Source: Arcticibacter pallidicorallinus (lineage in GTDB: Bacteria; Bacteroidota; Bacteroidia; Sphingobacteriales; Sphingobacteriaceae). From it: a DNA stretch of 64,000 bases. Positions within the stretch are counted from its first letter, which is position 1; the number at the start of each line of letters is the position of its first letter. The notes under the pieces are model-generated. The model was not told where the DNA came from. It ran no database searches and worked only from the letters and a program-made list of their open reading frames with translations. The translations under genes and the position numbers were made by a program. The stretch lies in assembly GCF_003002875.1 (NCBI RefSeq), contig NZ_PVTH01000007.1:62001-126000 (forward strand), in the 5' to 3' direction. This document shows, in pieces, positions 34,487 through 44,196 of this stretch.

Positions 34487-35197
34487 ATGTTTGAAATCAA
34501 AATTGCGAGCTTAACGCTTAACATGCCGGATCAACCCAATGAGTTGACATTAGGTCAATTCCTGAAGCTCAGGGAGGAGAAGGATATCATTACGCAGCTG
34601 GCTATTCTTTGCAGTGTAGACAAAGATGATCTGCTGAATATAAAGTACAGCCCGAAAGCTGAGAAGCAGCTCCAGGATGCGATTAAATTGACGGAAATAT
34701 TGAACGACAATATCCGGGACTACTTCAACTCTGATGCTTGCATTGTCCCTCCAGTGACTATAGCGATCATGGACAAGGTTGTCAGAGTTCCTCAGGATCT
34801 GGAGAAAGAACCGTTTTGGCCGTCACGTAAGGTTAAAGAGGTTATCCAGGAAAAGATTCAGGAGACCGGTACCGGTGTTGCGTTTGATCCAACCGACAAA
34901 GCAGCTGATGTGATTGCTCATTATCTGTATGTTCCGTTCACTGGGAAGCCTTACAATGAGTACCAGGCTGAAGAATTTAAGGAAGTCATTCATGGCCTTC
35001 CTCTAACTGATGCAATACCGCTTGCTAATTTTTTTTTTCTCAAGTGGAAGTCATTGTATCTAACGAGGTTCAGCTGCTTCCTAACCGGATTACGGATGTG
35101 GAGAAAGAAGCTGGTATCGAAATATTTGAGAAGTACGAAGATGTTAACATCCTGGAGTCTCTTTCTGATGGTAACGTCTTACTATGGGATTCAATAA
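34487..35197 (+). CDS. Tail assembly chaperone-like protein, zero-frame product
   Basis: From ATG 34487 the zero frame gives 236 residues. The start (SLTLNMPDQPNELTLGQFLKLREE) resembles tail assembly chaperones encoded upstream of tape measure genes. At 35029-35038 there is a run of ten Ts. In the zero frame the product continues 53 residues beyond it with atypical, Ser/Leu/Lys-rich sequence; in the -1 frame it joins a normal-looking acidic region ending at 35301. Such slippery runs are used to make the G and G-T proteins by -1 frameshifting. Confidence 0.7.
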   Translation: MFEIKIASLTLNMPDQPNELTLGQFLKLREEKDIITQLAILCSVDKDDLLNIKYSPKAEKQLQDAIKLTEILNDNIRDYFNSDACIVPPVTIAIMDKVVRVPQDLEKEPFWPSRKVKEVIQEKIQETGTGVAFDPTDKAADVIAHYLYVPFTGKPYNEYQAEEFKEVIHGLPLTDAIPLANFFFLKWKSLYLTRFSCFLTGLRMWRKKLVSKYLRSTKMLTSWSLFLMVTSYYGIQ

Positions 35198-35301
35198 TGG
35201 CTTTGCCGTATGAGCGGGTGCTGATCAAGATGATGATCAACCATGACAAACGTATCTACGAGGAACAGTATAGGGAAGTTTTAAAATCAAAAGGACAATG
35301 A
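35029..35301 (+). CDS. Frameshift extension of the tail assembly chaperone (-1 frame)
   Basis: This frame is open from the T10 run to the stop at 35301 and would extend the zero-frame protein to 271 residues after a -1 slip. The part beyond the run (QVEVIVSNEVQLLPNRITDVE...) has an even, natural composition. A separate GTG start at 35044 is possible, but no ribosome site is seen. Eleven Ts instead of ten would fuse the frames, so slippage, phase variation or a read error must be told apart. Confidence 0.6.
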   Translation, partial: FFFSQVEVIVSNEVQLLPNRITDVEKEAGIEIFEKYEDVNILESLSDGNVLLWDSIMALPYERVLIKMMINHDKRIYEEQYREVLKSKGQ

Positions 35302-35741
35302 ATTTAATTGACGAACTAAAGTTATTAGCCGGACGCCTGGAAGGGAAGCCGGTCTTCGCTTATTCCGGAAAGTATGAGCACAATGTAGATGGGGACGATC
35401 AGGACTATTCATCCGGTGTGGTTAACGTATTTGAGATTGAGCAGTTTGGATTTAAACGTAACCGAATCACCGGCACTATGCGACAACGATATCCAATCTA
35501 CATCGAGTTTGTTGTGAAGGCTGATCAGGATCTAACAGCCACTCAGCGTAATTTCTATATCGAGGATATGAAGGGACTGGCTGCTGAGTATATTGAACTG
35601 CTGGACGGATCAGGCTTGTTTGAAGAGCTTCCTGAGGTAATTGACGGAATACAGGTTGTCAATCGATATGACGTCAACACAGTGGGAGTGGAGCTTAACC
35701 TGGTATTGGTTGCAAAGGAGCCCATGCAGGTTTGCGTATGA
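35298..35741 (+). CDS. Probable tail completion/terminator protein
   Basis: A 147-residue protein, overlapping the chaperone frame by four bases. It reads as an alpha/beta protein (MNLIDELKLLAGRLEGKP..., then RQRYPIYIEFVVKADQ) and has the size of tail terminator or minor tail proteins. The family call is by position and size only. Confidence 0.45.
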   Translation: MNLIDELKLLAGRLEGKPVFAYSGKYEHNVDGDDQDYSSGVVNVFEIEQFGFKRNRITGTMRQRYPIYIEFVVKADQDLTATQRNFYIEDMKGLAAEYIELLDGSGLFEELPEVIDGIQVVNRYDVNTVGVELNLVLVAKEPMQVCV

Positions 35742-35815
35742 ATCAAATGTCGGTGAAAGTTGGAATTGAATCTATCGATTTGTTGTGCGTTATCCAAATA
35801 TGAATAGTCTGAATT

Positions 35816-36328
35816 ATGGAAGAGAAGAAGATTTCTGATTTAGCGTATGAGCTATTGTCCGAGTTCTTAGAGGGGGTTAAGCAGGAACTTCTCGATGAGC
35901 TTGATGGTAAGCGTAGAGCAGGTGAGTTTCGGGATGATAAGGAGTTTACGCAATTTGGAAACAGGAATGCAACGGGTAAGACTCGTAATTCCATTAAAGT
36001 CAATATTGGCCCGATGAAGGGGAATGTTACCGCTGCTGAGCATATCTTTTACACCTTTACTGGACGTGCACCAGGTAAGCGTCCACCTCTATCTAACATC
36101 ATAGATTGGTGTGTGGCAAAGGGACTACCAAGGGGTGCTGCATGGCCTATTGCGAAGAAGATTGCTGAATCTGGAACGGCTTTATATCGTGCAGGCGCTA
36201 GAGAAAAGAACGTACTCCTTGATGTTACCTCAAGGGAGCGTATCGAAGCCTTCAAGGAAAAGATTAAGGAACGATTTATTACCCAGATACGGTCTGAGAT
36301 TATTGAGGATATCAACACAAAATTTTAA
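35816..36328 (+). CDS. HK97 gp10-like head-tail joining protein
   Basis: A 170-residue protein. The segment FTGRAPGKRPPLSNIIDWCVAKGL and then AWPIAKKIAESGT is typical of gp10-like head-tail connector or tail completion proteins, which clip the tail to the head. It has a charged helical N terminus. A 74-base gap before it holds no supported gene. Confidence 0.6.
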   Translation: MEEKKISDLAYELLSEFLEGVKQELLDELDGKRRAGEFRDDKEFTQFGNRNATGKTRNSIKVNIGPMKGNVTAAEHIFYTFTGRAPGKRPPLSNIIDWCVAKGLPRGAAWPIAKKIAESGTALYRAGAREKNVLLDVTSRERIEAFKEKIKERFITQIRSEIIEDINTKF

Positions 36329-36330
36329 AC

Positions 36331-37614
36331 ATGAACATAGAATCATTACCAAGCATCACATTAAGCAACGGGAACGTGTCCCGATGGATGGCTGCCTTCA
36401 ATCCGATTATCTTTACCTTCAGCCTGTCTGAGTATAGCGAGCTGCACCTTCGCCTAAATCGACGTTTCGTAGTCACGATCGAATCCGACTCAATTGCGGT
36501 TACGTCAACATTCCATGCGGATCCATCAGGAGTAGCAAAAGTAAATCTATACAGGTTCTTGAAGGTACTTGTTAAGCCAGTTGATGCATTCAATTACTCG
36601 GATATCGCTTACTATGATACAAACCTGTTTGCACCATTCACCGTCAAGGTAGCGGGCCAATGGGATGTTAAAGGGGATGGCTTCTCAGGTACGGATACTG
36701 AAGTGCCTACAACGGTACCCGGGCCGTATTTTGTAACCTATGCAGCGATGCAGCTGGGCGAACGATACGGTGGTAATATGGCTGAATACGTCTCATTCCT
36801 GAATGATAGTTCCGCTAAGTTCCTCACTGATTTTGAAGAGCCGGTTGTGTGGTCTGGACTTCCTTACAGCATCTCGTTTATTGTAGGAGATACGTTATCT
36901 ACAAAAAATCTTATAGCCAGGTATACGGCCGTTGATGTGAACGGTAAGATAGTCCCTGGTGGTCTGTCATTGTCGTATCTGCTTACTGAGCTCGGAGGAA
37001 AACTACTTAATGAAACGGGCGGTGGTATCGTGCTTGAAGGATCCGTAACCGAAAATAATACCATCGTAAAAGGTACCGGCATTGTAAGGCTTAGGGTTCC
37101 TGAGGTAATGAGCCTGGTAAGCAGAATTAAGCTCGAGGTATATTATCTGGAGGGCGCTCAGGAGATCAAGGTTACCCGCGATATCTTTATCCGGACACAA
37201 CAAACCTGTGATAACGATCCATATGTCTACCTAAAGTGGATCAATCATCTGGGTACCTGGAATTATTTCAGGTTCGGGTATAACCAGTACATCGATGGAA
37301 ACGTCACAAACGATACAATCATCAGGAAGGTCGTGACTGATTGGGAAAATAGCGAAGCGCTGTCTGAGGTTGTACGAAAGTCCGGACGTGATGCAATTAC
37401 CCTCGGAGCTCATAATCTCAAGCCTAGCGAGCTAAAAGCCCTATCCTGGTTAAGAAAATCTATCAAGGTGCAAATGCTAATCTCTACAGAGCCGGTCAAG
37501 TGGCAAACGGTCGTGGTTGAGCCGGGAAGTATCGATACCAGGCAGACAAGATTACACTCAGGCAGCGTAAAATTTAAGATCCTTCTTCCTGAAGCAAACA
37601 TTCAAACTATCTAA
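36331..37614 (+). CDS. Phage structural protein, tail-associated (unknown role)
   Basis: A 427-residue, beta-rich protein. The C-terminal half contains DPYVYLKWINHLGTWNYFRF, reminiscent of tail or baseplate proteins of Bacteroidota phages. It is followed with no gap by the next tail gene. I cannot say which tail part it builds. Confidence 0.5.
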   Translation: MNIESLPSITLSNGNVSRWMAAFNPIIFTFSLSEYSELHLRLNRRFVVTIESDSIAVTSTFHADPSGVAKVNLYRFLKVLVKPVDAFNYSDIAYYDTNLFAPFTVKVAGQWDVKGDGFSGTDTEVPTTVPGPYFVTYAAMQLGERYGGNMAEYVSFLNDSSAKFLTDFEEPVVWSGLPYSISFIVGDTLSTKNLIARYTAVDVNGKIVPGGLSLSYLLTELGGKLLNETGGGIVLEGSVTENNTIVKGTGIVRLRVPEVMSLVSRIKLEVYYLEGAQEIKVTRDIFIRTQQTCDNDPYVYLKWINHLGTWNYFRFGYNQYIDGNVTNDTIIRKVVTDWENSEALSEVVRKSGRDAITLGAHNLKPSELKALSWLRKSIKVQMLISTEPVKWQTVVVEPGSIDTRQTRLHSGSVKFKILLPEANIQTI

Positions 37615-39567
37615 ATGGCAAAAGAACTTTACATAGATGGGTACCTGGTGGACCTCAACGAGAAAGATAACCCGATCGCGTTAACCTTTGCTGTGAATGA
37701 CCTTGCTGATATCAAGAACAGAGTCGCAACCGGGACAAATAACTTTAAGTGTCCTGGTACCGAAAATAACCGGCTGATATTTGGCTTGTCCGATATGGAT
37801 GCATTTACTCAGAATCAACCATACCGGACTCTTCCTGCCAGAATTATCCAAGAAGGAATCGAGATTGTTCCCTCAGGCATTGCTATCATCCAGTCTGCAG
37901 GCAGGGAATTTGAAGTACAGGTTCTTTCTGGTCTTGTAGACTTCGTTTCGATCATTGATAAGAAAAAGCTATCTGATCTGGTGTTTCCGGAACATACTTT
38001 CAATCTTACCACGGTTGCGAATTCACAGACGAATACGGCAATAGGTCACGGTTACATCTATCCGATCATTGATTATGGTTTGTTACCGGTCAATGGGAAT
38101 TCGATAGATGTTAGAAATCTTCGACCGGCCGTATTTACTTTGGGTTTGGTAACCCGGATACTTGGTTCAGCCGGCTATACATATGAAGGTGGTATTTTTA
38201 GCGATGCGAGGTTGCAGAATGAGATCCTTCCATTTTCGAAAGACAGCTTTGATCATACTGAAGAATATGTTACCCGGATGGAAAAGTATCGGGTGCAAGC
38301 AATTGTTAAAGCGCTCCCTGGATATGAAGGAACCAGCGTGCACTACGATAACAACCAGGTAAAGCCTATTCCCTTTGAAACGGAAATTATCGATAAGCAG
38401 AACCTTTGGAACGGTATGGAATACACAGCGCCTGAGAAATTGGTGCTGTCAATGGAAATGAGCGTTAATATCAATATGATTTTCGCAGAAGACCTATCCA
38501 CGTTTATGGTTCAGATATTTCGGAGTGGAGCTTGGGTTAATGTCTACGAAAGCAGGTTAGACTACATCACTGAGAAAGATATCAACTCCTTCCATGATAG
38601 CAGGCTGAAGCACACCGGAGACTATCCTATTAACGCTGGGGAAAAGATCCGGGCCGGTATTCGCTATGACAATAGCAGCCACGGAACAAACAACATTGGC
38701 TTTTTTGTTGTGGATAGCTTTATCACTTTTGAGGTGAAGGACAAGACAGTTCTTTACGGGCAAAATGTTCAGCTGTCATCAACGTTACCGGATGTTACCC
38801 AGTTGGAGTTCCTGAAGGACTGGATGCAGCGTTACGGACTTACCCCCATTGTCGACAACTATCGTAAGCACATATCCTTCCACTGGATGTCGGAGCTATA
38901 TAACAACAAGCCCAATGCGGTAAACTGGACCGATAAGTTTGTAGATCCTGAAGACGATAACGCGGAATTTACGATCGGGAACTATGGTCAAGTAAATTTT
39001 GGAAGATACAAGGTAGATGACGCTGTTCCCTCTTCTCTTGGTGTAGGTCAATTTGCTGTAAACAACCTGACATTAAAGTCAGAGGAGACTCCAATAACAA
39101 GCATTTACGCAGCGACCATTTCTGTTTTAAGGCTAACGGGAAGGGAGGTTGCGCAAATCAACAAAGTGGATCCGGACGAAACGGACGATGCTAAGAAGGT
39201 GTATAAGATCAAGACACAACCGCGCGTATTGATCAGTAAGAATGTTTCCGGATCTGGTTTAATATTTACCGATGGAACGAACACGGCTGGAAGAGCTACA
39301 GTTTCCATTCCGTATTTCATCAAGGAAGGTTTCCCGGGTTTGTCCTTTGAGGAACTATTCTCAGCTTACTACACAGAGGTTATTGAGTACATGCTCAAAA
39401 GGGTGCGAAAGGTAACCAGGTATGTCAGATTGAACGAGATCGATATCTCCCAGCTTGATTTCTTCGTGCCGGTGTATGACGAAAACGAGGCGCAATACTA
39501 TTACATAAATCAGATCATTGACTATATCGAGGGGGAACCTGCTAAAGTCGAATTAATAAGAATGTAA
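37615..39567 (+). CDS. Large tail-associated structural protein
   Basis: A 650-residue protein starting MAKELYIDGYLVDLNEKD. An early segment, LADIKNRVATGTNNFKCPGT, resembles the N-terminal region of large tail or baseplate proteins of Bacteroidota phages. The rest is beta-rich with no signal peptide. It lies between the 36331 gene and the tape measure gene, two bases before the latter. Probably a distal tail or baseplate component; exact role not read. Confidence 0.5.
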   Translation: MAKELYIDGYLVDLNEKDNPIALTFAVNDLADIKNRVATGTNNFKCPGTENNRLIFGLSDMDAFTQNQPYRTLPARIIQEGIEIVPSGIAIIQSAGREFEVQVLSGLVDFVSIIDKKKLSDLVFPEHTFNLTTVANSQTNTAIGHGYIYPIIDYGLLPVNGNSIDVRNLRPAVFTLGLVTRILGSAGYTYEGGIFSDARLQNEILPFSKDSFDHTEEYVTRMEKYRVQAIVKALPGYEGTSVHYDNNQVKPIPFETEIIDKQNLWNGMEYTAPEKLVLSMEMSVNINMIFAEDLSTFMVQIFRSGAWVNVYESRLDYITEKDINSFHDSRLKHTGDYPINAGEKIRAGIRYDNSSHGTNNIGFFVVDSFITFEVKDKTVLYGQNVQLSSTLPDVTQLEFLKDWMQRYGLTPIVDNYRKHISFHWMSELYNNKPNAVNWTDKFVDPEDDNAEFTIGNYGQVNFGRYKVDDAVPSSLGVGQFAVNNLTLKSEETPITSIYAATISVLRLTGREVAQINKVDPDETDDAKKVYKIKTQPRVLISKNVSGSGLIFTDGTNTAGRATVSIPYFIKEGFPGLSFEELFSAYYTEVIEYMLKRVRKVTRYVRLNEIDISQLDFFVPVYDENEAQYYYINQIIDYIEGEPAKVELIRM

Positions 39568-39569
39568 CC

Positions 39570-42500
39570 ATGGCAGACAAAATTATCATAGAGGTCGGGA
39601 TGGACAACGCTGAGTATGCGAAAAAAGCAACGGATACTCTGAAAGCCATGCAAGACCTGAAAGACCAGCAGGTGATCCTTGCTTCAACAGGTAAAAAGAA
39701 TACGCTCGAGTATGAGCAGAACAAAGTAAAGCTTCAGGAACTCGGTCGAGAGCTGAAGGCTAACGTTGCCCTTTCCAATAATTACACAGGTAGCATGGTA
39801 GGCCTTCGTGCTCAGCTATCCATGTTGAACGCTCAATGGGTGAAGATGAGTGAAGAGCAAAGGGAGAACACCGAGGAAGGAAAAGCATTGGCCGCTCAAA
39901 TGCTTGACGTGACGAATAAACTGAAGCAGCAGGAAAAAGGAGTTGGTGACACCAGACGTAATGTTGGTAATTACGCTGAGGCTGTTGGTGAGCTGAGGGA
40001 CACGATGCTTGGAGCTGTAACATCAAGTAACGCCTTTAGTCAGGTTACGGAGCATCTCCCTATCGGTTTTCAAATCGGTAAGAAAGCTATTGATGCTGCT
40101 AAGGATAGCATCCAGGCTTATCATCAATCACAGGAAGAAGTGAAGGAAGCTCAAGCCGCTTTTGAGAAGGCTCAGACGATCGCGACTGAAGCGACCGAGA
40201 AAGCATCAGAAGCACAGCAGAAAGCGACTGAGATCGGTTTTAAGTTTAGCCAGGGAGCAGCTACTAGGCAGGAAGTGATCAAAGCGACAACCGTTGCTCA
40301 GGAAGCTGCTACAGCTGCTCAGGAAGCTAACGTCGTAGTAACTCAAGCATCGACCGCTGCTCAAGAGGCAAATACAGCTGCAGTAACATTAGGAACGACT
40401 GCTTTAAAAGTTTTCCGGATCGCATTGGCTGCAACAGGTATCGGGCTTGTTATTGTGCTTGTTGCTTCGCTGTTTAGTTACCTGACAAAGTTCCAGCCGG
40501 TGATAAACGCTGTCAAAACCGCTGTTGCAGGTTTGGCTGCTGGGTTTGAAATGATGGGTAAAATTCTCTTTGAGTTGATCAGTCCGATGCAGAAAGTTTT
40601 CAAGGATCCGCTCGGAGCAGCGAAGGACTTGGGTAACTTCATCGTGAATAACCTGATTAACCGGTTCAAAGCTTTGGGAGTGATAATCGATGGTATCATA
40701 AACCTCGACTTCAAGAAAATCACGAACGGAACGATTCAGTTGGGTACCGGTGTTGAAAATGCAACGGACAAGATGAAGAACTTTACCAAAAGTATATCCG
40801 ACGCTGCTAAGGCCGCTGCAAGTCTTCAGGACCAACAAAACAAGCTCGAACGTGATCGTATCAACAACATCGCAACATCAAAGGAGCTTATCAGGCAGGA
40901 GGAGGCATTGAAGAATATCCGGGACAATGAGTTTAACTCCATTCCGGAACGTATTGCGGCCAATGAGAAAGCTGCTGCAATTGAAAAGCGAAGACTTCAG
41001 GAACTTGAAACGCTTCAGCTTAGACAAGTCCGGATACTCCAGAAACAGGCTGAACTTCGTGGAGGTCTTAGCAAGATCAGTAACGACGAGTTGCAGAAGC
41101 TTAGGGAGGCTGAACTGGAGCTTGCAGATTTGCGTGAAGAGTCGGTCGGTCGCGAAAACGAGTTTATAACAAATCGGTTTCAGTTGCAAAAGGAAGCAGC
41201 AGACAAGTCTAAAGAAGTCGCGGAGAAATACAAGGAAGCTAATCAGGAGCGTCTAGAGTCACTGATTAGAACCAACGAGACTATATTAACCGAAAGGCAG
41301 AAAGACATTGACTCTATCAATAAGGAGATCGACGAGAAGGTAAAGCTGTATCATAAGTACAATCGGACCACCGAGCAGCTGGAGAAGGAACGCGCTGCAC
41401 GTCTCGCTGAGATCCGGAAACAGTTTCATGAAGAAGATCTGCAACAGATCGAGGAAAATTACAGGGAGATCGAAGACCTTACCACCGCTTCAATCAAGAA
41501 TCAAGGGGAAAGGGAGCTGCAGGAGCTACGTGTTAACGGCATTCGGAGACTTGAAGACCAGGACAAGGTTATCAAAGACCTGATCGACCGCCGGAACAAA
41601 GGGGAAAAGGGTCTGTCTGATCTAATCAATAGTGAGATGCAAGTTCGCAATGCCATGGTGGAAGATAACATCAGGCAGATGAACGAGAAGACCGACGCCC
41701 TTGATCAGGAACGGATCACCAAGGCAAAGGAGAATGAGCTTGCACTTACCCAGGCACGCGCTGAAGGAGCTGATTCTTATGCTGAGCGCCTGATGTATCA
41801 GCAACAATATCTCGACCAGGAGTATGAGCTCGCAGTAACTGCTGCCATTGCACGTAACGAAGATACCTATGCGATACATGAAGAGTTCGCGGCAAAGCAA
41901 AAAGCACTTGATCAGGAAGTGTGGGCTTCAGCTACTGATGCCATCAATGACTTTGGAGATAACTTTCAGGATGTAGTAGGTCAAAATACTAAGGCCGCTC
42001 AACTAGCAGCTGCACTGCAGACAAAAGCTGAAGCGGCTCTATTTCTTCAGCAGAATGCCAGGCTCGCTATCGAGCAGCTGCTCGGTATAACCACGCAGTT
42101 AAAGCAGCCATTCCCTCTGAACGTTATTGCTGTTGCCGGTACGCTTGCGTTGGTAGCGAGAATTGCATCAGCTGCTAAGTCACTCGTAACCGTTCCGAAA
42201 TATAACGGCGGCGGTCTGCATTATGATTCGGACGGAAAGGGTACTATATTGCGTGGGCCCGGTACCGGAACAAGTGATAGCATGAACGCCCGGCTGAGTA
42301 ATGGTGAAGTGATAATCAATGAGAAATCGTCGAAGATGTTTCTTCCAATCCTTTCAGCAATCAATACGGCCGGGGGCGGGCGTCCGCTGATCGGTCCGGG
42401 TTCGAATGGATACAAGTCGGTTATGTTTCCTCGTTTTGCTAACGGTGGAATGTACCAGGGAATAGCTTCGACGTACACCGGACAAACATTTGATACCGAG

Positions 42501-42617
42501 GCTTTGGCCGTTGCGATTGCATCACAATTTCGGAATGTCACAATAGTTACCGATGTTCGTGATGTCACAAGCGCCCAGCAGAAACGATCCTCATCCAACC
42601 AAAATAGAATAGTGTAA
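39570..42617 (+). CDS. Tail tape measure protein
   Basis: The 1,015-residue protein has long coiled-coil stretches with Ala/Glu/Lys heptads, a hydrophobic segment near 278-300 (ALAATGIGLVIVLVASLFSYL), and a C-terminal domain with the GTSDSMNARLSNGEVIINEKS motif common to tape measures. Length suggests a tail of roughly 150 nm by the usual 1.5 angstrom per residue rule. The last bases overlap the next gene start. Confidence 0.9.
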   Translation: MADKIIIEVGMDNAEYAKKATDTLKAMQDLKDQQVILASTGKKNTLEYEQNKVKLQELGRELKANVALSNNYTGSMVGLRAQLSMLNAQWVKMSEEQRENTEEGKALAAQMLDVTNKLKQQEKGVGDTRRNVGNYAEAVGELRDTMLGAVTSSNAFSQVTEHLPIGFQIGKKAIDAAKDSIQAYHQSQEEVKEAQAAFEKAQTIATEATEKASEAQQKATEIGFKFSQGAATRQEVIKATTVAQEAATAAQEANVVVTQASTAAQEANTAAVTLGTTALKVFRIALAATGIGLVIVLVASLFSYLTKFQPVINAVKTAVAGLAAGFEMMGKILFELISPMQKVFKDPLGAAKDLGNFIVNNLINRFKALGVIIDGIINLDFKKITNGTIQLGTGVENATDKMKNFTKSISDAAKAAASLQDQQNKLERDRINNIATSKELIRQEEALKNIRDNEFNSIPERIAANEKAAAIEKRRLQELETLQLRQVRILQKQAELRGGLSKISNDELQKLREAELELADLREESVGRENEFITNRFQLQKEAADKSKEVAEKYKEANQERLESLIRTNETILTERQKDIDSINKEIDEKVKLYHKYNRTTEQLEKERAARLAEIRKQFHEEDLQQIEENYREIEDLTTASIKNQGERELQELRVNGIRRLEDQDKVIKDLIDRRNKGEKGLSDLINSEMQVRNAMVEDNIRQMNEKTDALDQERITKAKENELALTQARAEGADSYAERLMYQQQYLDQEYELAVTAAIARNEDTYAIHEEFAAKQKALDQEVWASATDAINDFGDNFQDVVGQNTKAAQLAAALQTKAEAALFLQQNARLAIEQLLGITTQLKQPFPLNVIAVAGTLALVARIASAAKSLVTVPKYNGGGLHYDSDGKGTILRGPGTGTSDSMNARLSNGEVIINEKSSKMFLPILSAINTAGGGRPLIGPGSNGYKSVMFPRFANGGMYQGIASTYTGQTFDTEALAVAIASQFRNVTIVTDVRDVTSAQQKRSSSNQNRIV

Positions 42618-42886
42618 TGCCAGTATCAAAGATCAAAAGTAATATCGAAATCATTAATGAACTTAAAAGCACCGGGGCCTTAAAATCCCTGGTGCAATGT
42701 GGTTTGTTTCCTGCTAAGGTTGTGTACCATCGGGAAATATACTTCTACGTGGATGCAAAGGTCGAAGCTGGAGAAAAGAAAAGTCATGCCGTTCGAGAAG
42801 CAGCTATTCAATTCAACATCGACGAACGTAATATCTACAGGATCCTTAAGTCTTTTTCTAGTAAGTTTTTATACATATATGAATAA
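42617..42886 (+). CDS. Small helix-turn-helix-like protein between tail and head modules
   Basis: An 89-residue protein whose C-terminal half (KSHAVREAAIQFNIDERNIYRILKSF) looks like a helix-turn-helix. It sits between the tape measure and the head protease, where no DNA-binding protein is expected. Function unknown. A 60-base gap follows. Confidence 0.5.
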   Translation: MPVSKIKSNIEIINELKSTGALKSLVQCGLFPAKVVYHREIYFYVDAKVEAGEKKSHAVREAAIQFNIDERNIYRILKSFSSKFLYIYE

Positions 42887-42946
42887 GATGAATATGGCGT
42901 TTTTGTGTCAGTGACTTAGCTACCTGTTGTCTGGAACTTTGTTTCC

Positions 42947-44158
42947 ATGGTAACAATCAAACTTTTCGACTACTGGGACGAATGGGGCTGGATGTATTAC
43001 GGCATCGGTATGGGCGACCTTTCGGCTGCTAAGATCGTGCCTATTATTGAAGCTGCAGCACAAGCGGGAGAAGACATCACGGTCTTAATCAATTCGGGCG
43101 GCGGGTCTGTCTTTGACGGATGGACAATCTATAACGCACTGCTCAGGCATCCTAAAAACGTAATTGTCCGGATCGAAGGGATTGCGGCTTCTATAGCTTC
43201 AATCATTGCGATGGCCGGTAAAGAGATCATCGCTTGTAAAGGCTCGATCATGATGGTTCATAAGCCGTCAACCTGTGTTTGGATGTATGACAGCATGAAC
43301 GCTGATGACCTGAGGAAGGAAGCTGAAGCGCTCGACAAAATTCAAAAGGTCCTTAACTCAATCTACATGGACCAAACCGGTCTTGACGCTGTAGCGATTG
43401 ATAGCCTTATCAATGAAGAGACGTGGATGACCCCAGATGAAATGTTGGCCATGAATTTCATTACGAGCATAGCGCCTGGTAAGGGTGCTGCTGTTGCCAT
43501 CCCTCAAAACGCCTTTAACCACATTTTCAACAATGCACCGGCTAAGGTGAAGCAATATGCTAATTCCTATTTCCCAATAATTAATAACAGTAACATGAAA
43601 AAAGAGACCTCCAAACTTTTGAAGGAAAACAAGAGCGTCCTGCAATCGATCAAGAACTTCTTTGTAGGGTTGAAGATTGAGAACGCTGAGTCCATCCTGG
43701 CTGATGGAACGACTATCTATTACGAGGGTGAGCTTGCGGTTGATACCGACGTATTCTCAGACTCCGAAATGACAACTGCTCTTGCTGATGGTGATTATGA
43801 ACTTGAAGACGGCCGTACAATCACGGTTGCTGAAGGATCCGTTACTGCGATCGCTGAAGCTTCTGACGAAGGCAATGATGATCCGGAAGACAGCGAGAAA
43901 ATCATTGAGCTCGAGAACCGTATTAAAGAGCTTGAAGCCGAGAATTCTGAGGTAACTAACCAGCTGAAGCAGTCAACTGATGCTTTAAAAAAGATCAGCG
44001 ATGTGAAGAGCAACCATGAGCCTAAAGGCCGTAAGCAAAACTTCAACAAAGCGAAGAAAGAAGAGTCAGAAGACGAAGACTTCACTGAGAAGCTGAACGA
44101 GCGCCGTAAGCTCATCAACCAGAACAAAAAGGGGAAGGCTACTCCTGAGAAAGACTAA
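42947..44158 (+). CDS. ClpP-like head maturation protease with scaffold-like tail
   Basis: A 403-residue protein. The N-terminal ~185 residues are a ClpP/S49-like serine protease with GGGSVFDG near 51-58, Ser82 in GIAASIAS and His105 in MMVHKP. The second half is acidic and helical, with a Lys-rich end, like phage scaffolding domains. It should cut the scaffold and capsid during prohead maturation. It lies 38 bases before the capsid gene. Confidence 0.87.
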   Translation: MVTIKLFDYWDEWGWMYYGIGMGDLSAAKIVPIIEAAAQAGEDITVLINSGGGSVFDGWTIYNALLRHPKNVIVRIEGIAASIASIIAMAGKEIIACKGSIMMVHKPSTCVWMYDSMNADDLRKEAEALDKIQKVLNSIYMDQTGLDAVAIDSLINEETWMTPDEMLAMNFITSIAPGKGAAVAIPQNAFNHIFNNAPAKVKQYANSYFPIINNSNMKKETSKLLKENKSVLQSIKNFFVGLKIENAESILADGTTIYYEGELAVDTDVFSDSEMTTALADGDYELEDGRTITVAEGSVTAIAEASDEGNDDPEDSEKIIELENRIKELEAENSEVTNQLKQSTDALKKISDVKSNHEPKGRKQNFNKAKKEESEDEDFTEKLNERRKLINQNKKGKATPEKD

Positions 44159-44196
44159 GCCGCAATTAATTAATTTTTAAACGCACTGAATTTATC

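Noticed and set aside
35738-35803. A 21-codon frame between the tail completion gene and the gp10-like gene
   Set aside because: Too short, without ribosome site, membrane segment or coupling to a following start.
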